Source: Legionella genomosp. 1
Lineage (GTDB): Bacteria; Pseudomonadota; Gammaproteobacteria; Legionellales; Legionellaceae
Assembly: GCA_945901965.1 (NCBI GenBank)
Contig: CAMDMN010000002.1
Span: forward strand, 1 to 24,565
Reading direction: 5' to 3'
Length of the DNA: 24,565 nucleotides
Shown here: positions 15,142 through 23,703 of the stretch, piece after piece
Position numbering within the stretch: position 1 is the stretch's first letter
How the letters are laid out: each line of letters opens with the position of its first letter
Notes under the pieces: generated by a model
What the model was told of the DNA's origin: nothing
What the model saw: only the letters and a program-made list of their open reading frames with translations
Databases searched by the model: none
Program-made: the position numbers and the translations under genes

Positions 15142-15857
15142 CCACCTTTTTTCTCCCGAAAAAAACAACCTTTTTGTAAAAAATAGCTTACTTCTTGCAA
15201 GACTAATTTATTATTCATGATAAAAGTATGCCCAACTGGCAAAACCATAAAATCTTTCATCCCGCGAAGTTTGGTAGATGATACTGTTACTTTTCCATCA
15301 TTTTCATCTTGAAAAAAAACCTTCATTAAAGGATTAAAGCTAAAATTGCCTGCAATAATGCCTACTTGATAATTAATAGGTTCATTTAAATACGCAAGTG
15401 ATGGTGAATCTGTCTTTAAATCTTGTCCAGCAGGGCCCAAAATTTGCTTAAAAAACCAATTATTATGTAATTTATCCGCTAATTTAGAGCCATGATTTGG
15501 TGGGGCTAACATAACTACTCGACCAAGATTAGCAAGGTGATTATTTTGTAAGTAAGCACGTAACACCAGTCCACCCATAGAATGGGTTACAAAATTAATT
15601 TTAGTAGAATTATATTTTTGGCATTCTTTGACCATATCCTTTATATTAATTTCTGCTATTGTTAAAATTTCTTTACGAGTAGCTGGGTAATCTTTATTAA
15701 TAACTATATAGTTGTCGTTTTTTAAATAAGATGCCATTATTAACATTGACGCCGGTGTTCGCGCTAAACCATGTAATAAAATCACGCATTCTTTTGCCAT
15801 GCTATTTTTAACTACAGAAAAAGAGAAGATTAATAATAAAATCAATTTAAAATACAT
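15138..15857 (-). CDS. Secreted alpha/beta-hydrolase, lipase-like
   Basis: The 239 residues start with a signal peptide (hydrophobic 4-16, cleavage near MA-KEC at about 21), so the protein is exported. The fold signs are the oxyanion segment VILLHGLART (25-34), a nucleophile elbow THSMGG with Ser93 (His-X-Ser of the lipase G-X-S-X-G with Thr for the first Gly), an acid candidate Asp187 in DENDGKVTV and His210 in LPVGHTFIM. LAPPNHGSKLAD is a typical lipase/acyltransferase segment after strand 6. The substrate is unknown; ester or lipid hydrolysis is inferred. The start is the ATG at 15857 with GGGAG 10 bases upstream; the TTG at 15866 is too close to that site. The 3' end overlaps the thiE stop within GTTAAC. 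Confidence 0.88.
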   Translation of the reverse strand: MYFKLILLLIFSFSVVKNSMAKECVILLHGLARTPASMLIMASYLKNDNYIVINKDYPATRKEILTIAEINIKDMVKECQKYNSTKINFVTHSMGGLVLRAYLQNNHLANLGRVVMLAPPNHGSKLADKLHNNWFFKQILGPAGQDLKTDSPSLAYLNEPINYQVGIIAGNFSFNPLMKVFFQDENDGKVTVSSTKLRGMKDFMVLPVGHTFIMNNKLVLQEVSYFLQKGCFFREKKGG

Positions 15858-16214
15858 CAAGCGCAAACTCCCAAAATATACTTATAATGTAGGATTAATA
15901 TTACCTTAAGCTATTTTCTTTATAATTAATACAAATCATAAAGAGTATAATTTTATGACCTAAATACCTAAACCTTTACTTGGCAGCAATTTGCAGGCAT
16001 CTTAAATAACTATAATGCCTTTAATACTCAGATAATTATGGGCCCCGTTTTACGTTTATTCATGAAAGCTGAAATTCCCGAGGCATATAATTATCATAAA
16101 ACGGGGGAGATTCTCTTTTTTCCCTACTGACTCCGCTTAAAGAATTGACGATATCGAAGAAAGCATCAAAAAAGCTAATCCCACACAAAATACAAAATTT
16201 AGGAACCAAAGAAA
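15858..16214. other. Intergenic region with a 10-bp GC-rich inverted repeat
   Basis: About 357 bases lie between the divergent hydrolase and ankyrin genes. CCCCGTTTTA at 16043-16052 and TAAAACGGGG at 16097-16106 are exact complements separated by 44 bases. GATAATTAT at 16031 and ATAATTATC at 16087 form a second, interleaved complement, so the two stems cannot nest. This suggests either alternative folds or paired binding sites ahead of the ankyrin gene. No promoter could be chosen with confidence. Confidence 0.45.
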
Positions 16215-18008
16215 ATGCCAAGAGTTTTAAGCGTAGATGAAGCACTTTTATATGCCACAGCCGCTTGTGAGTATTCCATATCCTATGTTGAAGCTGGAAG
16301 CACATCTCTTGAAATCAATAATTATAATGTGCTAATGCAGCAGTTTGTTATTGATAAAATTCGCCGGGCAAGAACAGAATATATTAAGCCTATTGAATAT
16401 TCAGTAGAAATGGACGATGAGATTGCAATTTTCTATCATTATAGTGAAACTTGTAAAAAAATAAACTACGGCAACTGTGGCGAACGAGCTTTAATGGCGC
16501 TAGATTTTTTTATGCAATATGCTCCTGATATAAATGCTGAGGTATATGGTATTCAGAACGGTGATCACAATTTTTTAGTAGTTGCGAGGCACGAAGGTTC
16601 TGATCCTGAAAATCCAGAAACCTGGGGAGAAGAAGCGCATATTTGTGATCCATGGGCAAATTTAGTTTATCCTGCTTCTCATTACTTAACTAAATTAAAA
16701 GCATATTCAAGTTCTGAAACTAAAGATTTCAGAAGGATTTCCAGAACTATAGAATATAATCCTCTAGTTCATAAACTTAGACTAAATAAAACTAAAAATA
16801 CTAACTATCTTAGCAAGGCTTTAACAGCAGATCACTTAAAGCATCTAAGATCTGTTTTTGACGATAAAATACAAACAATATTATCAGCCTCTACTGAACT
16901 TATTTTAAAACTTAAAGATATTAGAGAAAATATTAGCTTAAAAGACGGAGATCAAATTTCTCTTCTTAAAATAATTGATAATCTAATATTAAATTCAACA
17001 AAAGCAACATCAGAAATTGGTGAATTAAAAAAAGCTATAGCACCTGCATGCTCCTATCTACCATATAGAAAAGACTTAGAAAAAGCACTTAAAATTTGTG
17101 CGGAAATTTATAAATCATCGTTAAACTTAAACCCCTATGAATTGTCAATAACTATATTAAATCCTGAGCTAGACGACACTATTCGCAATGCTTGTAAAAA
17201 AGCTGAAGCGATCCGTTATAATAAAACCAGGCTTACATCCAATAATATTCCCAAATCTGATATTCATTTATTCATAACAGCAAATCAAATTAAAATCGTC
17301 AGGCATCTACTAGAAGATAAAAAATTACTTGAAAGCCAAAATGATGATGGACAAACACCATTATCACTCGCTGCAAACTTAGGCCATACTGAAATGACAG
17401 TCATGCTTTTAAAATTAGGTGCAAAAGTAGATACAAAAGATTGTAGTGGTTGGCAGCCTTTACATTTTGCCGCTTATAATGGTCATTTAAATATAGTTGG
17501 ACTACTGGTTACAGCAGATCCTTACATTATTAATAACATAAGTAGTCGACATGAAAACCCTATTTATTTTGCATGTCAAAATGGACATACTGATGTAGTT
17601 AAATTTTTGCATAAAAAAGGAGCTTGTCTTGATATAGTTAGAACCAATAAATTTAATCCATTCCAAGTCGCCTGCTTATCCAATTACCCCAAGGCCCATT
17701 ATGAGCTTATTTTATCACTAGATGAAAATTTATTTGATCGTAAACCTTTAAAGTTATCCACCTTGGATTTGGCTCTAAACTTACACAACTTAAATGCTAT
17801 TTCTGCTATTTTAGATTATATAGATATGCAAGAGTCATCTTATAGTGCAATAAGAGTAAAAATATGGGATAAAATTAACATCTATATAAATAGTAATTAT
17901 GAAAAAATCATAAGTAAACATGAAAATTTATGGTTAATTGAGTGGCGTGACTTAAACTCGGAGTTAGATGACTCGTCAACCGTAACTTTAGCCTCTTTTA
18001 GGATGTAG
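16215..18008 (+). CDS. Ankyrin-repeat protein with cysteine-protease/transglutaminase-like N-terminal domain (putative Dot/Icm effector)
   Basis: The 597 residues form a multi-domain protein. Residues ~80-160 carry a C-H-D arrangement: GNCGE with Cys88, GDHNFLVV with His118 and ICDPWANL with Asp145. This GNCGE...DH.FLV...CDPW order is seen in papain-like/transglutaminase-like domains of several bacterial effectors and toxins. Residues ~200-330 are helical, partly coiled-coil. Residues ~347-535 contain ankyrin repeats, clearest at 379-403 (GQTPLSLAANLGHTEMTVML), 411-436 (GWQPLHFAAYNGHLNIVGLL) and 446-470 (PIYFACQNGHTDVVKFLH), with weaker flanking repeats. The last residues (SELDDSSTVTLASFRM) fit a Dot/Icm-type tail with acidic and Ser/Thr residues and a hydrophobic near the end. 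AGGA lies 10 bases before the ATG. There is no signal peptide. Action on a host protein is inferred. Confidence 0.88.
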   Translation: MPRVLSVDEALLYATAACEYSISYVEAGSTSLEINNYNVLMQQFVIDKIRRARTEYIKPIEYSVEMDDEIAIFYHYSETCKKINYGNCGERALMALDFFMQYAPDINAEVYGIQNGDHNFLVVARHEGSDPENPETWGEEAHICDPWANLVYPASHYLTKLKAYSSSETKDFRRISRTIEYNPLVHKLRLNKTKNTNYLSKALTADHLKHLRSVFDDKIQTILSASTELILKLKDIRENISLKDGDQISLLKIIDNLILNSTKATSEIGELKKAIAPACSYLPYRKDLEKALKICAEIYKSSLNLNPYELSITILNPELDDTIRNACKKAEAIRYNKTRLTSNNIPKSDIHLFITANQIKIVRHLLEDKKLLESQNDDGQTPLSLAANLGHTEMTVMLLKLGAKVDTKDCSGWQPLHFAAYNGHLNIVGLLVTADPYIINNISSRHENPIYFACQNGHTDVVKFLHKKGACLDIVRTNKFNPFQVACLSNYPKAHYELILSLDENLFDRKPLKLSTLDLALNLHNLNAISAILDYIDMQESSYSAIRVKIWDKINIYINSNYEKIISKHENLWLIEWRDLNSELDDSSTVTLASFRM

Positions 18009-18037
18009 ATTTATCTGATCAAGTGGCGAGAAAAGCC

Positions 18038-18151
18038 AGCCTTGATGGAGCGCAGCGTAATCAAGGTTTATTTAAACTCGAGACTTAAAAATACTGATAG
18101 TCTTTGTTTTTGAGAATGAAAACCTTGATTACGCTGCGCTCCATCAAGGCT
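18038..18151. repeat. Perfect 32-bp inverted repeat between ankyrin and LRR genes
   Basis: Arms 18038-18069 and 18120-18151 are exact reverse complements; the left one starts AGCCTTGATGGAGCGCAG, and the loop has 50 bases. The arms resemble the dispersed 'GTAGCCTGGATGGAGCGCAGCG' type palindromes I recall from many gammaproteobacterial intergenic regions. T-rich stretches follow on both sides (ATTTTT in the plus direction, TTTT on the minus side), so it may also end transcription from both convergent genes. Confidence 0.9.
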
Positions 18152-18190
18152 ACACTGATTTTTGACTTATTGGTAATCATAATAAAAATA

Positions 18191-19018
18191 TTAAATCATT
18201 CCAATTGCTGATGAACTTGGGCCATCTACGAGTATAGCTGAAACTTTACTAATATCTAAAGCTGGTCGTGATTGAAATAATCCAAATGCAGACAGCCGTT
18301 TTGCATGAGGAATGATACAGTTAAAATAACATTGGACGTCGAACGTAGAGAGTACAGCAAAAATACGCATTGCCGTATCTCGATCAAAGTTATTATCACT
18401 CAAATCAAGGGTCTTAATGGTTTTTGGAAGAGACTGACCTAAAGCTGCTAATTCATTAATTGACATTAGATTAAGCCCATTTCCACTCAAACTAAGAGTT
18501 TGCAATCCTACAGGAAGCAGTTTAAACGCCTCATTTAATTCCTTGCGGGATATTTTACTTAAATCATTCCAATCTAAATTTAGTACTTTCAAACCAGGAG
18601 GCAACGCCTTAATGATTCTTGCTAATCCACCAGCACCAAATCTGCTCAAATCATTCCCAGCCAGAGAAAGTGACAGTATATCCCTATTAATCGCGCTTAC
18701 TGCCGTTACCCATGCATCTGTAAACAAAAAGGAAACTCCAATCCAACCTAAATTTAATGAACTAACAGTTGGGGATAACAAAGCCAAAACAACCGCCAAA
18801 TCAGCTGCTGTTATCTTACCAAAATCGACATAATGTAAATTTAAATGAATAATAGTCGCAGGAATTTCTTTTAAAACAGCGCAAATAGTCTCAGGTGTTT
18901 TCGTGCTAAAATCAGTCAAATCTAAATCTAACTCAGTTTCTTCAGCTGGTATCGCCTTCATACGCGCTACCATCTTTATTTCTTTATAACGTCCTAGATA
19001 TTTAATACGCCAAACCAT
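18191..19018 (-). CDS. Leucine-rich-repeat protein (putative effector)
   Basis: The 275 residues contain seven LRR units with a regular 29-residue period; the LxLxxN-like cores are near 30, 58, 87, 116, 145, 174 and 203 (for example SLSLAGNDL, VLNLDWNDL, TLSLSGNGL, TLDLSDNNF). The alternating 'ALPPGLKVLNL' and 'LLPVGLQTLSL' helices make it ribonuclease-inhibitor-like, as in Legionella LRR effectors. There is no signal peptide or membrane segment. The non-repeat C-terminal 45 residues end in DGPSSSAIGMI, Ser-rich with hydrophobic last residues, compatible with a Dot/Icm tail. The start is uncertain: the ATG at 19018 has GAGA about 9 bases before it, and another at 18973 would drop 15 residues. 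No catalytic domain is visible, so a protein-binding role is inferred. Confidence 0.85.
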   Translation of the reverse strand: MVWRIKYLGRYKEIKMVARMKAIPAEETELDLDLTDFSTKTPETICAVLKEIPATIIHLNLHYVDFGKITAADLAVVLALLSPTVSSLNLGWIGVSFLFTDAWVTAVSAINRDILSLSLAGNDLSRFGAGGLARIIKALPPGLKVLNLDWNDLSKISRKELNEAFKLLPVGLQTLSLSGNGLNLMSINELAALGQSLPKTIKTLDLSDNNFDRDTAMRIFAVLSTFDVQCYFNCIIPHAKRLSAFGLFQSRPALDISKVSAILVDGPSSSAIGMI

Positions 19019-19084
19019 ACAAATTTCTCACACATATTCCAAAGGGTGCATATTGTAACAAAAAAAATTATCTATGTATTATTT

Positions 19085-19146
19085 ATAGCGTTACAACTTA
19101 ACGCTATTTCATTAAGTTGACGTAATAGTAATTTATTTGCTAGATT
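19085..19146 (+). promoter_or_regulatory. Candidate lpxO promoter with upstream dyad
   Basis: TTGACG (19117-19122), an 18-base spacer and TAGATT (19141-19146) make a plausible sigma70 promoter ahead of lpxO. Just upstream is a perfect 8-bp dyad, ATAGCGTT (19085-19092) and AACGCTAT (19100-19107) spaced by 7 bases, which could be an activator site. Confidence 0.45.
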
Positions 19147-19166
19147 TATGTCTCATTTTACTCTAA

Positions 19167-20117
19167 ATGCTGGTTGCCATGTTTGCCTTTTTATATTCAG
19201 CTCCTATGATCACCATTTATATTTTTACTTTATCTTCATGCTACATGCATTTTCGGGGAAAAGTTCGATATAAATTTTTGCGACAATTTACCGATCACTC
19301 TACATTTCTCGCGCCTGTTAATGCAATTATGTATTTATTTTCAGCAGTACCCAGCACCCCATTTTTAGATCCAGAAACATTTCCTGAAACCAAAATACTT
19401 GAAGACAATTGGCAAGTTATTCGCGATGAGGGTCTTACACTTTTATCTGGGGGTGCGGTCAAAGCGTCAGATAAGCTTGATGATATCGGGTTTAATTCTT
19501 TTTTTAGACGTGGTTGGACACGTTTTTATGTCAAATGGTATGGTGATAGTCATCCTTCTGCACGCAAATTTTGTCCAAAAACAATTGAACTTTTGCAAAA
19601 AGTTCCTTCAATTAAAGCCGCTATGTTTACGTATTTACCACCTGGTGGCGAATTATTCCGCCACCGAGATCCTTTTGCAGGCTCATTACGCTATCACTTA
19701 GGCCTATCTATTCCTAAAGATAGTGCGAATTGCCAAATGATAGTAGATGGTGAAACACGATGCTGGGAAGAAGGCAAACCGATGATGTTTGATGAAACTT
19801 ATATTCATACTGCTAATAATCAAACTGAAGAAGGTCGCCTTATTTTATTATGCGATATAGAACGCCCAATGCATTTTATGATTCCGCGCTTTATTAATCG
19901 CTTATTCGCCAAAATAATCATGAGAGCCTCCCTTTCTCCTAATGATCTAGGTGATAAAACCGGCGGGATTAATAAAATATTTGGCAAAATCTATGTTATT
20001 AGACTAATCGGGAAAAAAATTAAAGCTAAAAATAGACCTATTTATTATGCAATTAAATATTTAGTATTTGGTGGATTATTTTATATGTTATTATTTTCTT
20101 GGTATGTAATAAAATAA
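19167..20117 (+). CDS. lpxO: Lipid A hydroxylase LpxO (Fe(II)/2-oxoglutarate dioxygenase)
   Basis: This enzyme hydroxylates an acyl chain of lipid A at the inner membrane, an O2-dependent envelope modification. The 316 residues align along their length with Salmonella LpxO as remembered: HFRGKVRYKFLRQFTDHSTFLAP (28-50), a GW.RFY.KWY segment, RHRDPFAGSLRYHLGLS (165-181), and CDIERP. Iron ligands are His166, Asp168 and His214 (DETYIHTAN); Arg224 is in place to bind 2-oxoglutarate. Membrane segments lie at the N-terminus (about 5-25) and C-terminus (about 295-314). The exact start is open: ATGs at 19167, 19179 and 19206 all lack a strong ribosome site. dipZ follows after 9 bases, suggesting a lpxO-dipZ-msrB transcript. 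Confidence 0.93.
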   Translation: MLVAMFAFLYSAPMITIYIFTLSSCYMHFRGKVRYKFLRQFTDHSTFLAPVNAIMYLFSAVPSTPFLDPETFPETKILEDNWQVIRDEGLTLLSGGAVKASDKLDDIGFNSFFRRGWTRFYVKWYGDSHPSARKFCPKTIELLQKVPSIKAAMFTYLPPGGELFRHRDPFAGSLRYHLGLSIPKDSANCQMIVDGETRCWEEGKPMMFDETYIHTANNQTEEGRLILLCDIERPMHFMIPRFINRLFAKIIMRASLSPNDLGDKTGGINKIFGKIYVIRLIGKKIKAKNRPIYYAIKYLVFGGLFYMLLFSWYVIK

Positions 20118-20126
20118 AGAGAAAAA

Positions 20127-21704
20127 ATGAGCATTAGCCCTATCGAAATTGGACTATCATTTGTTGAAGGATTAGCACTAATTGCCTCACCTTGTATCTT
20201 GCCAGTTTTACCATTAGTTTTAGCAGGTTCAGTGGAAGGTGGTCGGCGGCGGCCGTTTGGGATAATTTTAGGCTTCGTCTTAGCCTTCACGCTATTCGCA
20301 CTTCTATCGCGTCAACTAATAATCTACTTACATATTGATCTTGATTATATTAAATATATATCTCTTGGGTTGCTTACTTTATTCGGCTTAGTGCTTTTAT
20401 CAGAAAAATTATCCCTTAAATTTAGCGCACTGACTGAGAAATTTGCAAATATTGGCGGCAATATATCAGCTAAAGCAAAAAAGGGTTTTTGCAGCGGAAT
20501 TTTTATTGGGATCTTGATAGGATTAGTCTGGACACCATGCGCAGGACCAATACTTGCAGCCGTACTAGTTCAAGTTATCCGTCAACAAAGCAATTTAGGA
20601 GCACTATTTCTCTTAAGTGCTTTCGCGCTTGGCGCAGGAATTCCTATGCTTATTATTTCTCTTTTAGGCAGGGAAATTATAACTAAATTTAAATTCATCA
20701 CCGGCCACACAGAAGCTCTTCGTAAAACCTTAGGACTAATCATAATTCTTGCGGTTATCTTTATCGCATTTGGAGTAGATGTGGAATCATGGAGTGAAAA
20801 AAAGGAAACGTCGACTTCAAGCATGCAAAATGAGCTCATCAACGGACTCAATTTTACATACAAGGCACCAGAATTTTCTGACACTGACACATGGCTTAAT
20901 ACTAAGCCACTAACCATGGCAAGCCTTAAAGGTAAGGTTGTGCTAGTAGATTTCTGGACTTACTCTTGTATCAATTGCATCCGTACCCTACCATATATCA
21001 CTTAATGGTATCGTAAATACCATGATAAAGGACTTGTTATTGTAGGCGTTCATGCGCCTGAATTTGAGTTTGAAAAAAACCAAGATAATGTCAAGAATGC
21101 AATTGCTGCACATCACATTACTTACCCCGTAGCACTCGACAATAAACTTGATACTTGGACTAATTTTAACAATCATTATTGGCCAGCTCATTATCTTATT
21201 GATCAAGAAGGCCGTGTTGTTTACGCGCATTTTGGCGAGGGTGAATATGGGGTTACTGAAAATAATATCCGCTTTTTACTGGGTTTAAATAAAATTACTA
21301 TGTCACCAAAAAATAGTGTATCTAATGTTCGTCAAACTCATGAAACCTATTTAGGAAATGCCCGCGCTGCTAATTTCAGCCCCGATGAAAAATCATTAGC
21401 ACCTGATCATTGGGCATTAATAGGTAAATGGCGCGTAGAAGCTGAGCGAATTATATCGGAAGAACAAGGTGCTAAATTACTATTAAACTTCACTGCGGGT
21501 AAGGTATTTCTCGTTATGGGATCAGCTACGGAAAAGCCAATAGAAGTTAGCATTAAACTAAATAATAAAGCCATAGATAAAATTACCATCGACCAACATA
21601 AGCTTTATACACTAATCGATCAGCACACAGCAAAACAAGGACTTCTCGAGATAACCGCAAATGCACCTGGCCTTGAGGCTTATGCCTTTACATTTGGAGA
21701 ATAG
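20127..21704 (+). pseudogene. DipZ-like CcdA-thioredoxin fusion interrupted by a single in-frame TAA
   Basis: One frame runs from the ATG at 20127 to the TAG at 21702-21704 (525 codons), broken only by TAA at 21003-21005. Residues 1-215 are a CcdA/DsbD-type membrane domain that moves electrons from cytoplasmic thioredoxin; its cysteine pair is Cys23 (SPCILP) and Cys138 (TPCAGP). Then comes a periplasmic thioredoxin-like domain starting at about 245 with CINC (Cys281, Cys284). The stop falls nine codons past CINC, and the frame continues at once with family sequence (WYRKYHDKGLVIVGVHAPEF), then a C-terminal beta-rich domain like that of mycobacterial DipZ. CAA, GAA or AAA changed to TAA would explain it. 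The truncated 292-residue product lacks most of the thioredoxin fold. Recent decay or a sequencing error is likely; readthrough is not excluded. Confidence 0.88.
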
Positions 21705-21705
21705 G

Positions 21706-22215
21706 ATGCGGATAAATAGATTTATAGCGTTAATAATGATTGGACTAGCTGCAAAATCTGCCATTAGCAATCCCGCACCAAATCTTAAGGAAAAAAACAT
21801 GAACCTTACGAAAATACAAAAACATGTAACACAAGAAAATGGTACTGAGCCTGCTTTTAATAATGACTACTGGAATAACCACGCCGAAGGTATTTATGTA
21901 GATATTCAATCTGGCGAAGTATTATTCTCATCTCTAGATAAATTCGACTCAGGCACCGGCTGGCCAAGTTTTACCAAACCTTTAGATCCTAAAAACGTCG
22001 AAGAAAAAACTGACTCATCCTTCGGCATGACAAGAACCGAGGTACGCTCCATGAAAGGCAACGCCCACCTTGGTCACCTTTTCACCGATGGTCCTAAAGA
22101 TAAAGGCGGCTTACGATATTGCATCAACTCAGCATCCTTGCGATTCATCCCCAAAGATAAAATGGTAGATGAAGGATATGGCGAATACTTTAAGTTATTT
22201 GAAAAAAAAATCTAA
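21706..22215 (+). CDS. msrB: Periplasmic methionine-(R)-sulfoxide reductase, single-cysteine type
   Basis: This enzyme reduces methionine-R-sulfoxide in oxidised proteins. The ATG at 21706 has GGAGA 5 bases upstream and comes one base after the dipZ stop. Residues 1-22 are a signal peptide, so the enzyme acts in the periplasm. MsrB landmarks are NGTEPAFNNDYWNN (45-58), GTGWPSF (83-89), HLGHLFTDGP (121-130) and RYCINSASLRF (137-147) with catalytic Cys139. It is the only cysteine in the protein. The four zinc-binding cysteines of E. coli MsrB are absent (YVDIQSGE and SMKGNAH replace them), and Thr stands where many MsrB have the resolving Cys before GWPSF. Reduction would therefore need an external thioredoxin-like partner, most simply the adjacent DipZ. 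Confidence 0.93.
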   Translation: MRINRFIALIMIGLAAKSAISNPAPNLKEKNMNLTKIQKHVTQENGTEPAFNNDYWNNHAEGIYVDIQSGEVLFSSLDKFDSGTGWPSFTKPLDPKNVEEKTDSSFGMTRTEVRSMKGNAHLGHLFTDGPKDKGGLRYCINSASLRFIPKDKMVDEGYGEYFKLFEKKI

Positions 22216-22252
22216 ATTTGGTTGGCAGGTTGTGTCTTAGCCCAAACTACGA

Positions 22253-23548
22253 CTAATTTTGTAACCAAAATGCAATTGCATATAAAGGAATTTCTTGCAG
22301 ATGATCATGTTTAGCAAATTGACCCTCAGATATCTTTAAGGCGATTTTAGTGTTGTGGTGTGTCTCAAAATACACTTTTAAACTTTTCATTCCACCTTTT
22401 ATCCTGGCTTTTACCTCAACAGGTACCACTTGCTTATTTTTAACAATTATAAAATCAACCTCTGCATTTCCAGCTTTCGTTTCATTTTGCCAGTAATACA
22501 AATGCATAGATTTATTCTCATCTCCATATGCTACGAACTCTTGAGCTACAAGTTGTTCAGCCATAAAACCTAAGTAGTTTATTTCCATAGGTTGAGTAAC
22601 CCATTCTGCTAAATCTAACCCTAACATTCGTTGGGCAATGCCAATATCAAACATAAAGAGCTTGAATTTCTTTATATCTATTTCAGCGCCAAGAGGATAG
22701 TTTTGAGCAGATGTATGAAAACAAGGATAGGTAATTCCTGCTTTAATAAGTAAACTTAAGGCTTGTTTAATGGGATAAGTTTTTGATTCTTGATCTACAT
22801 GTTGATAGATGAATTTTCTACCCAATTGTTTAGGAGCAGATAGAAATACTTTGTTTACTGCTTCGATCTGATGATATTTGGCATATTTTAGAAAATCATC
22901 CTGATAATTTTCAATAATCCTATCCTGTAACCGCTGACAAATACGAATATCTTTAAACTCCATCCAGGCCTTAACAACAGCAGGCATCCCTCCCAACCAC
23001 ATATAATGACGCAATTGTTCTATAAGTAATTGATGCGTTGCACCATCGATTTGTCCTTTTAAAATAAATTCACGAAAATGGTCGCATCCCACTGCTGATA
23101 AAAATTCCATAAAAGATAGAGGATAAAGATATAGATATTCTACTCTACCAACAGCCATACCTATTTTTTCTAATGTAAACTCAATTAATGAACCAGCAGC
23201 TATTACATGAAACTCTGGATAATCCTCTTTGAAATAACGCAAATATTTTAATGCCATGGGACATTCTTGAATTTCATCAAGGAATAATAAAGTTTTTCCT
23301 GGAATAATAGGTTTGCCGGTATATACATTCAATTTTTTTACAAACTCTGCTATATCGATATGCTCAGTAAATAAAGCGCCGGCACGTTTGTCTTTTTCGA
23401 AATTAATTTCAATGAAATACTCAAATTCTTCGCCAAAAGCTTGCACCAGCCAAGATTTTCCAACTTGTCTGGCGCCACGCAGTAGTAAAGGGACACGAAT
23501 TGGATCATGACGCCATTGTCTTAAATAATTAATTTTATCTCGTTTCAT
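22253..23548 (-). CDS. AAA-type ATPase with DUF4143 C-terminal domain
   Basis: The 431 residues comprise an N-terminal P-loop ATPase with Walker A RGARQVGKSW (Lys31) and Walker B LLFLDEIQE near 87-95, followed by sensor-like HVIAAGS. The C-terminal DUF4143 region contains a PD-(D/E)xK-like pattern: AEVDFIIVKNKQVVPVEVKA (Asp and Glu-X-Lys). Such genes are widespread, strain-variable and of unsettled function; nucleic-acid-related or defence roles have been proposed. No ribosome site is evident before the ATG. The gene stands alone, flanked by repeats, and is probably accessory. Confidence 0.9.
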   Translation of the reverse strand: MKRDKINYLRQWRHDPIRVPLLLRGARQVGKSWLVQAFGEEFEYFIEINFEKDKRAGALFTEHIDIAEFVKKLNVYTGKPIIPGKTLLFLDEIQECPMALKYLRYFKEDYPEFHVIAAGSLIEFTLEKIGMAVGRVEYLYLYPLSFMEFLSAVGCDHFREFILKGQIDGATHQLLIEQLRHYMWLGGMPAVVKAWMEFKDIRICQRLQDRIIENYQDDFLKYAKYHQIEAVNKVFLSAPKQLGRKFIYQHVDQESKTYPIKQALSLLIKAGITYPCFHTSAQNYPLGAEIDIKKFKLFMFDIGIAQRMLGLDLAEWVTQPMEINYLGFMAEQLVAQEFVAYGDENKSMHLYYWQNETKAGNAEVDFIIVKNKQVVPVEVKARIKGGMKSLKVYFETHHNTKIALKISEGQFAKHDHLQEIPLYAIAFWLQN

Positions 23549-23653
23549 ATAGTTATATTAGAAAATAACTGGGGATAAATCAATTAAAATTAGAAAAATA
23601 CGGGGGATAAATGGCATCTTTTTAAAAAAACAATAAATAAATTGGGTTAGTAG

Positions 23654-23680
23654 GGTGGGAAAAGCGATAGCGTGCCCACC
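23654..23680. repeat. REP-like short hairpin
   Basis: GGTGGG (23654-23659) pairs with CCCACC (23675-23680) around AAAAGCGATAGCGTG. The unit 'GGTGGG..AAAGCGATAGCGTGCCCACC' resembles a dispersed intergenic repeat common in gammaproteobacteria, from memory. Confidence 0.6.
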
Positions 23681-23703
23681 ACATACGAACTTGGACACTG
23701 TAA

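Noticed and set aside
16060..16305. 81-residue minus-strand ORF over the start of the ankyrin gene
   Set aside because: Its sequence is unlike known proteins, it overlaps the ankyrin coding start, and no ribosome site is apparent.
20081..20917. Minus-strand ORFs opposite the dipZ membrane domain
   Set aside because: They are antisense shadows of a clearly recognised gene.
23560..23612. GGGGATAAAT occurring twice 31 bases apart before the DUF4143 gene
   Set aside because: The match is short and AT-rich and there is no third copy, so chance cannot be excluded.
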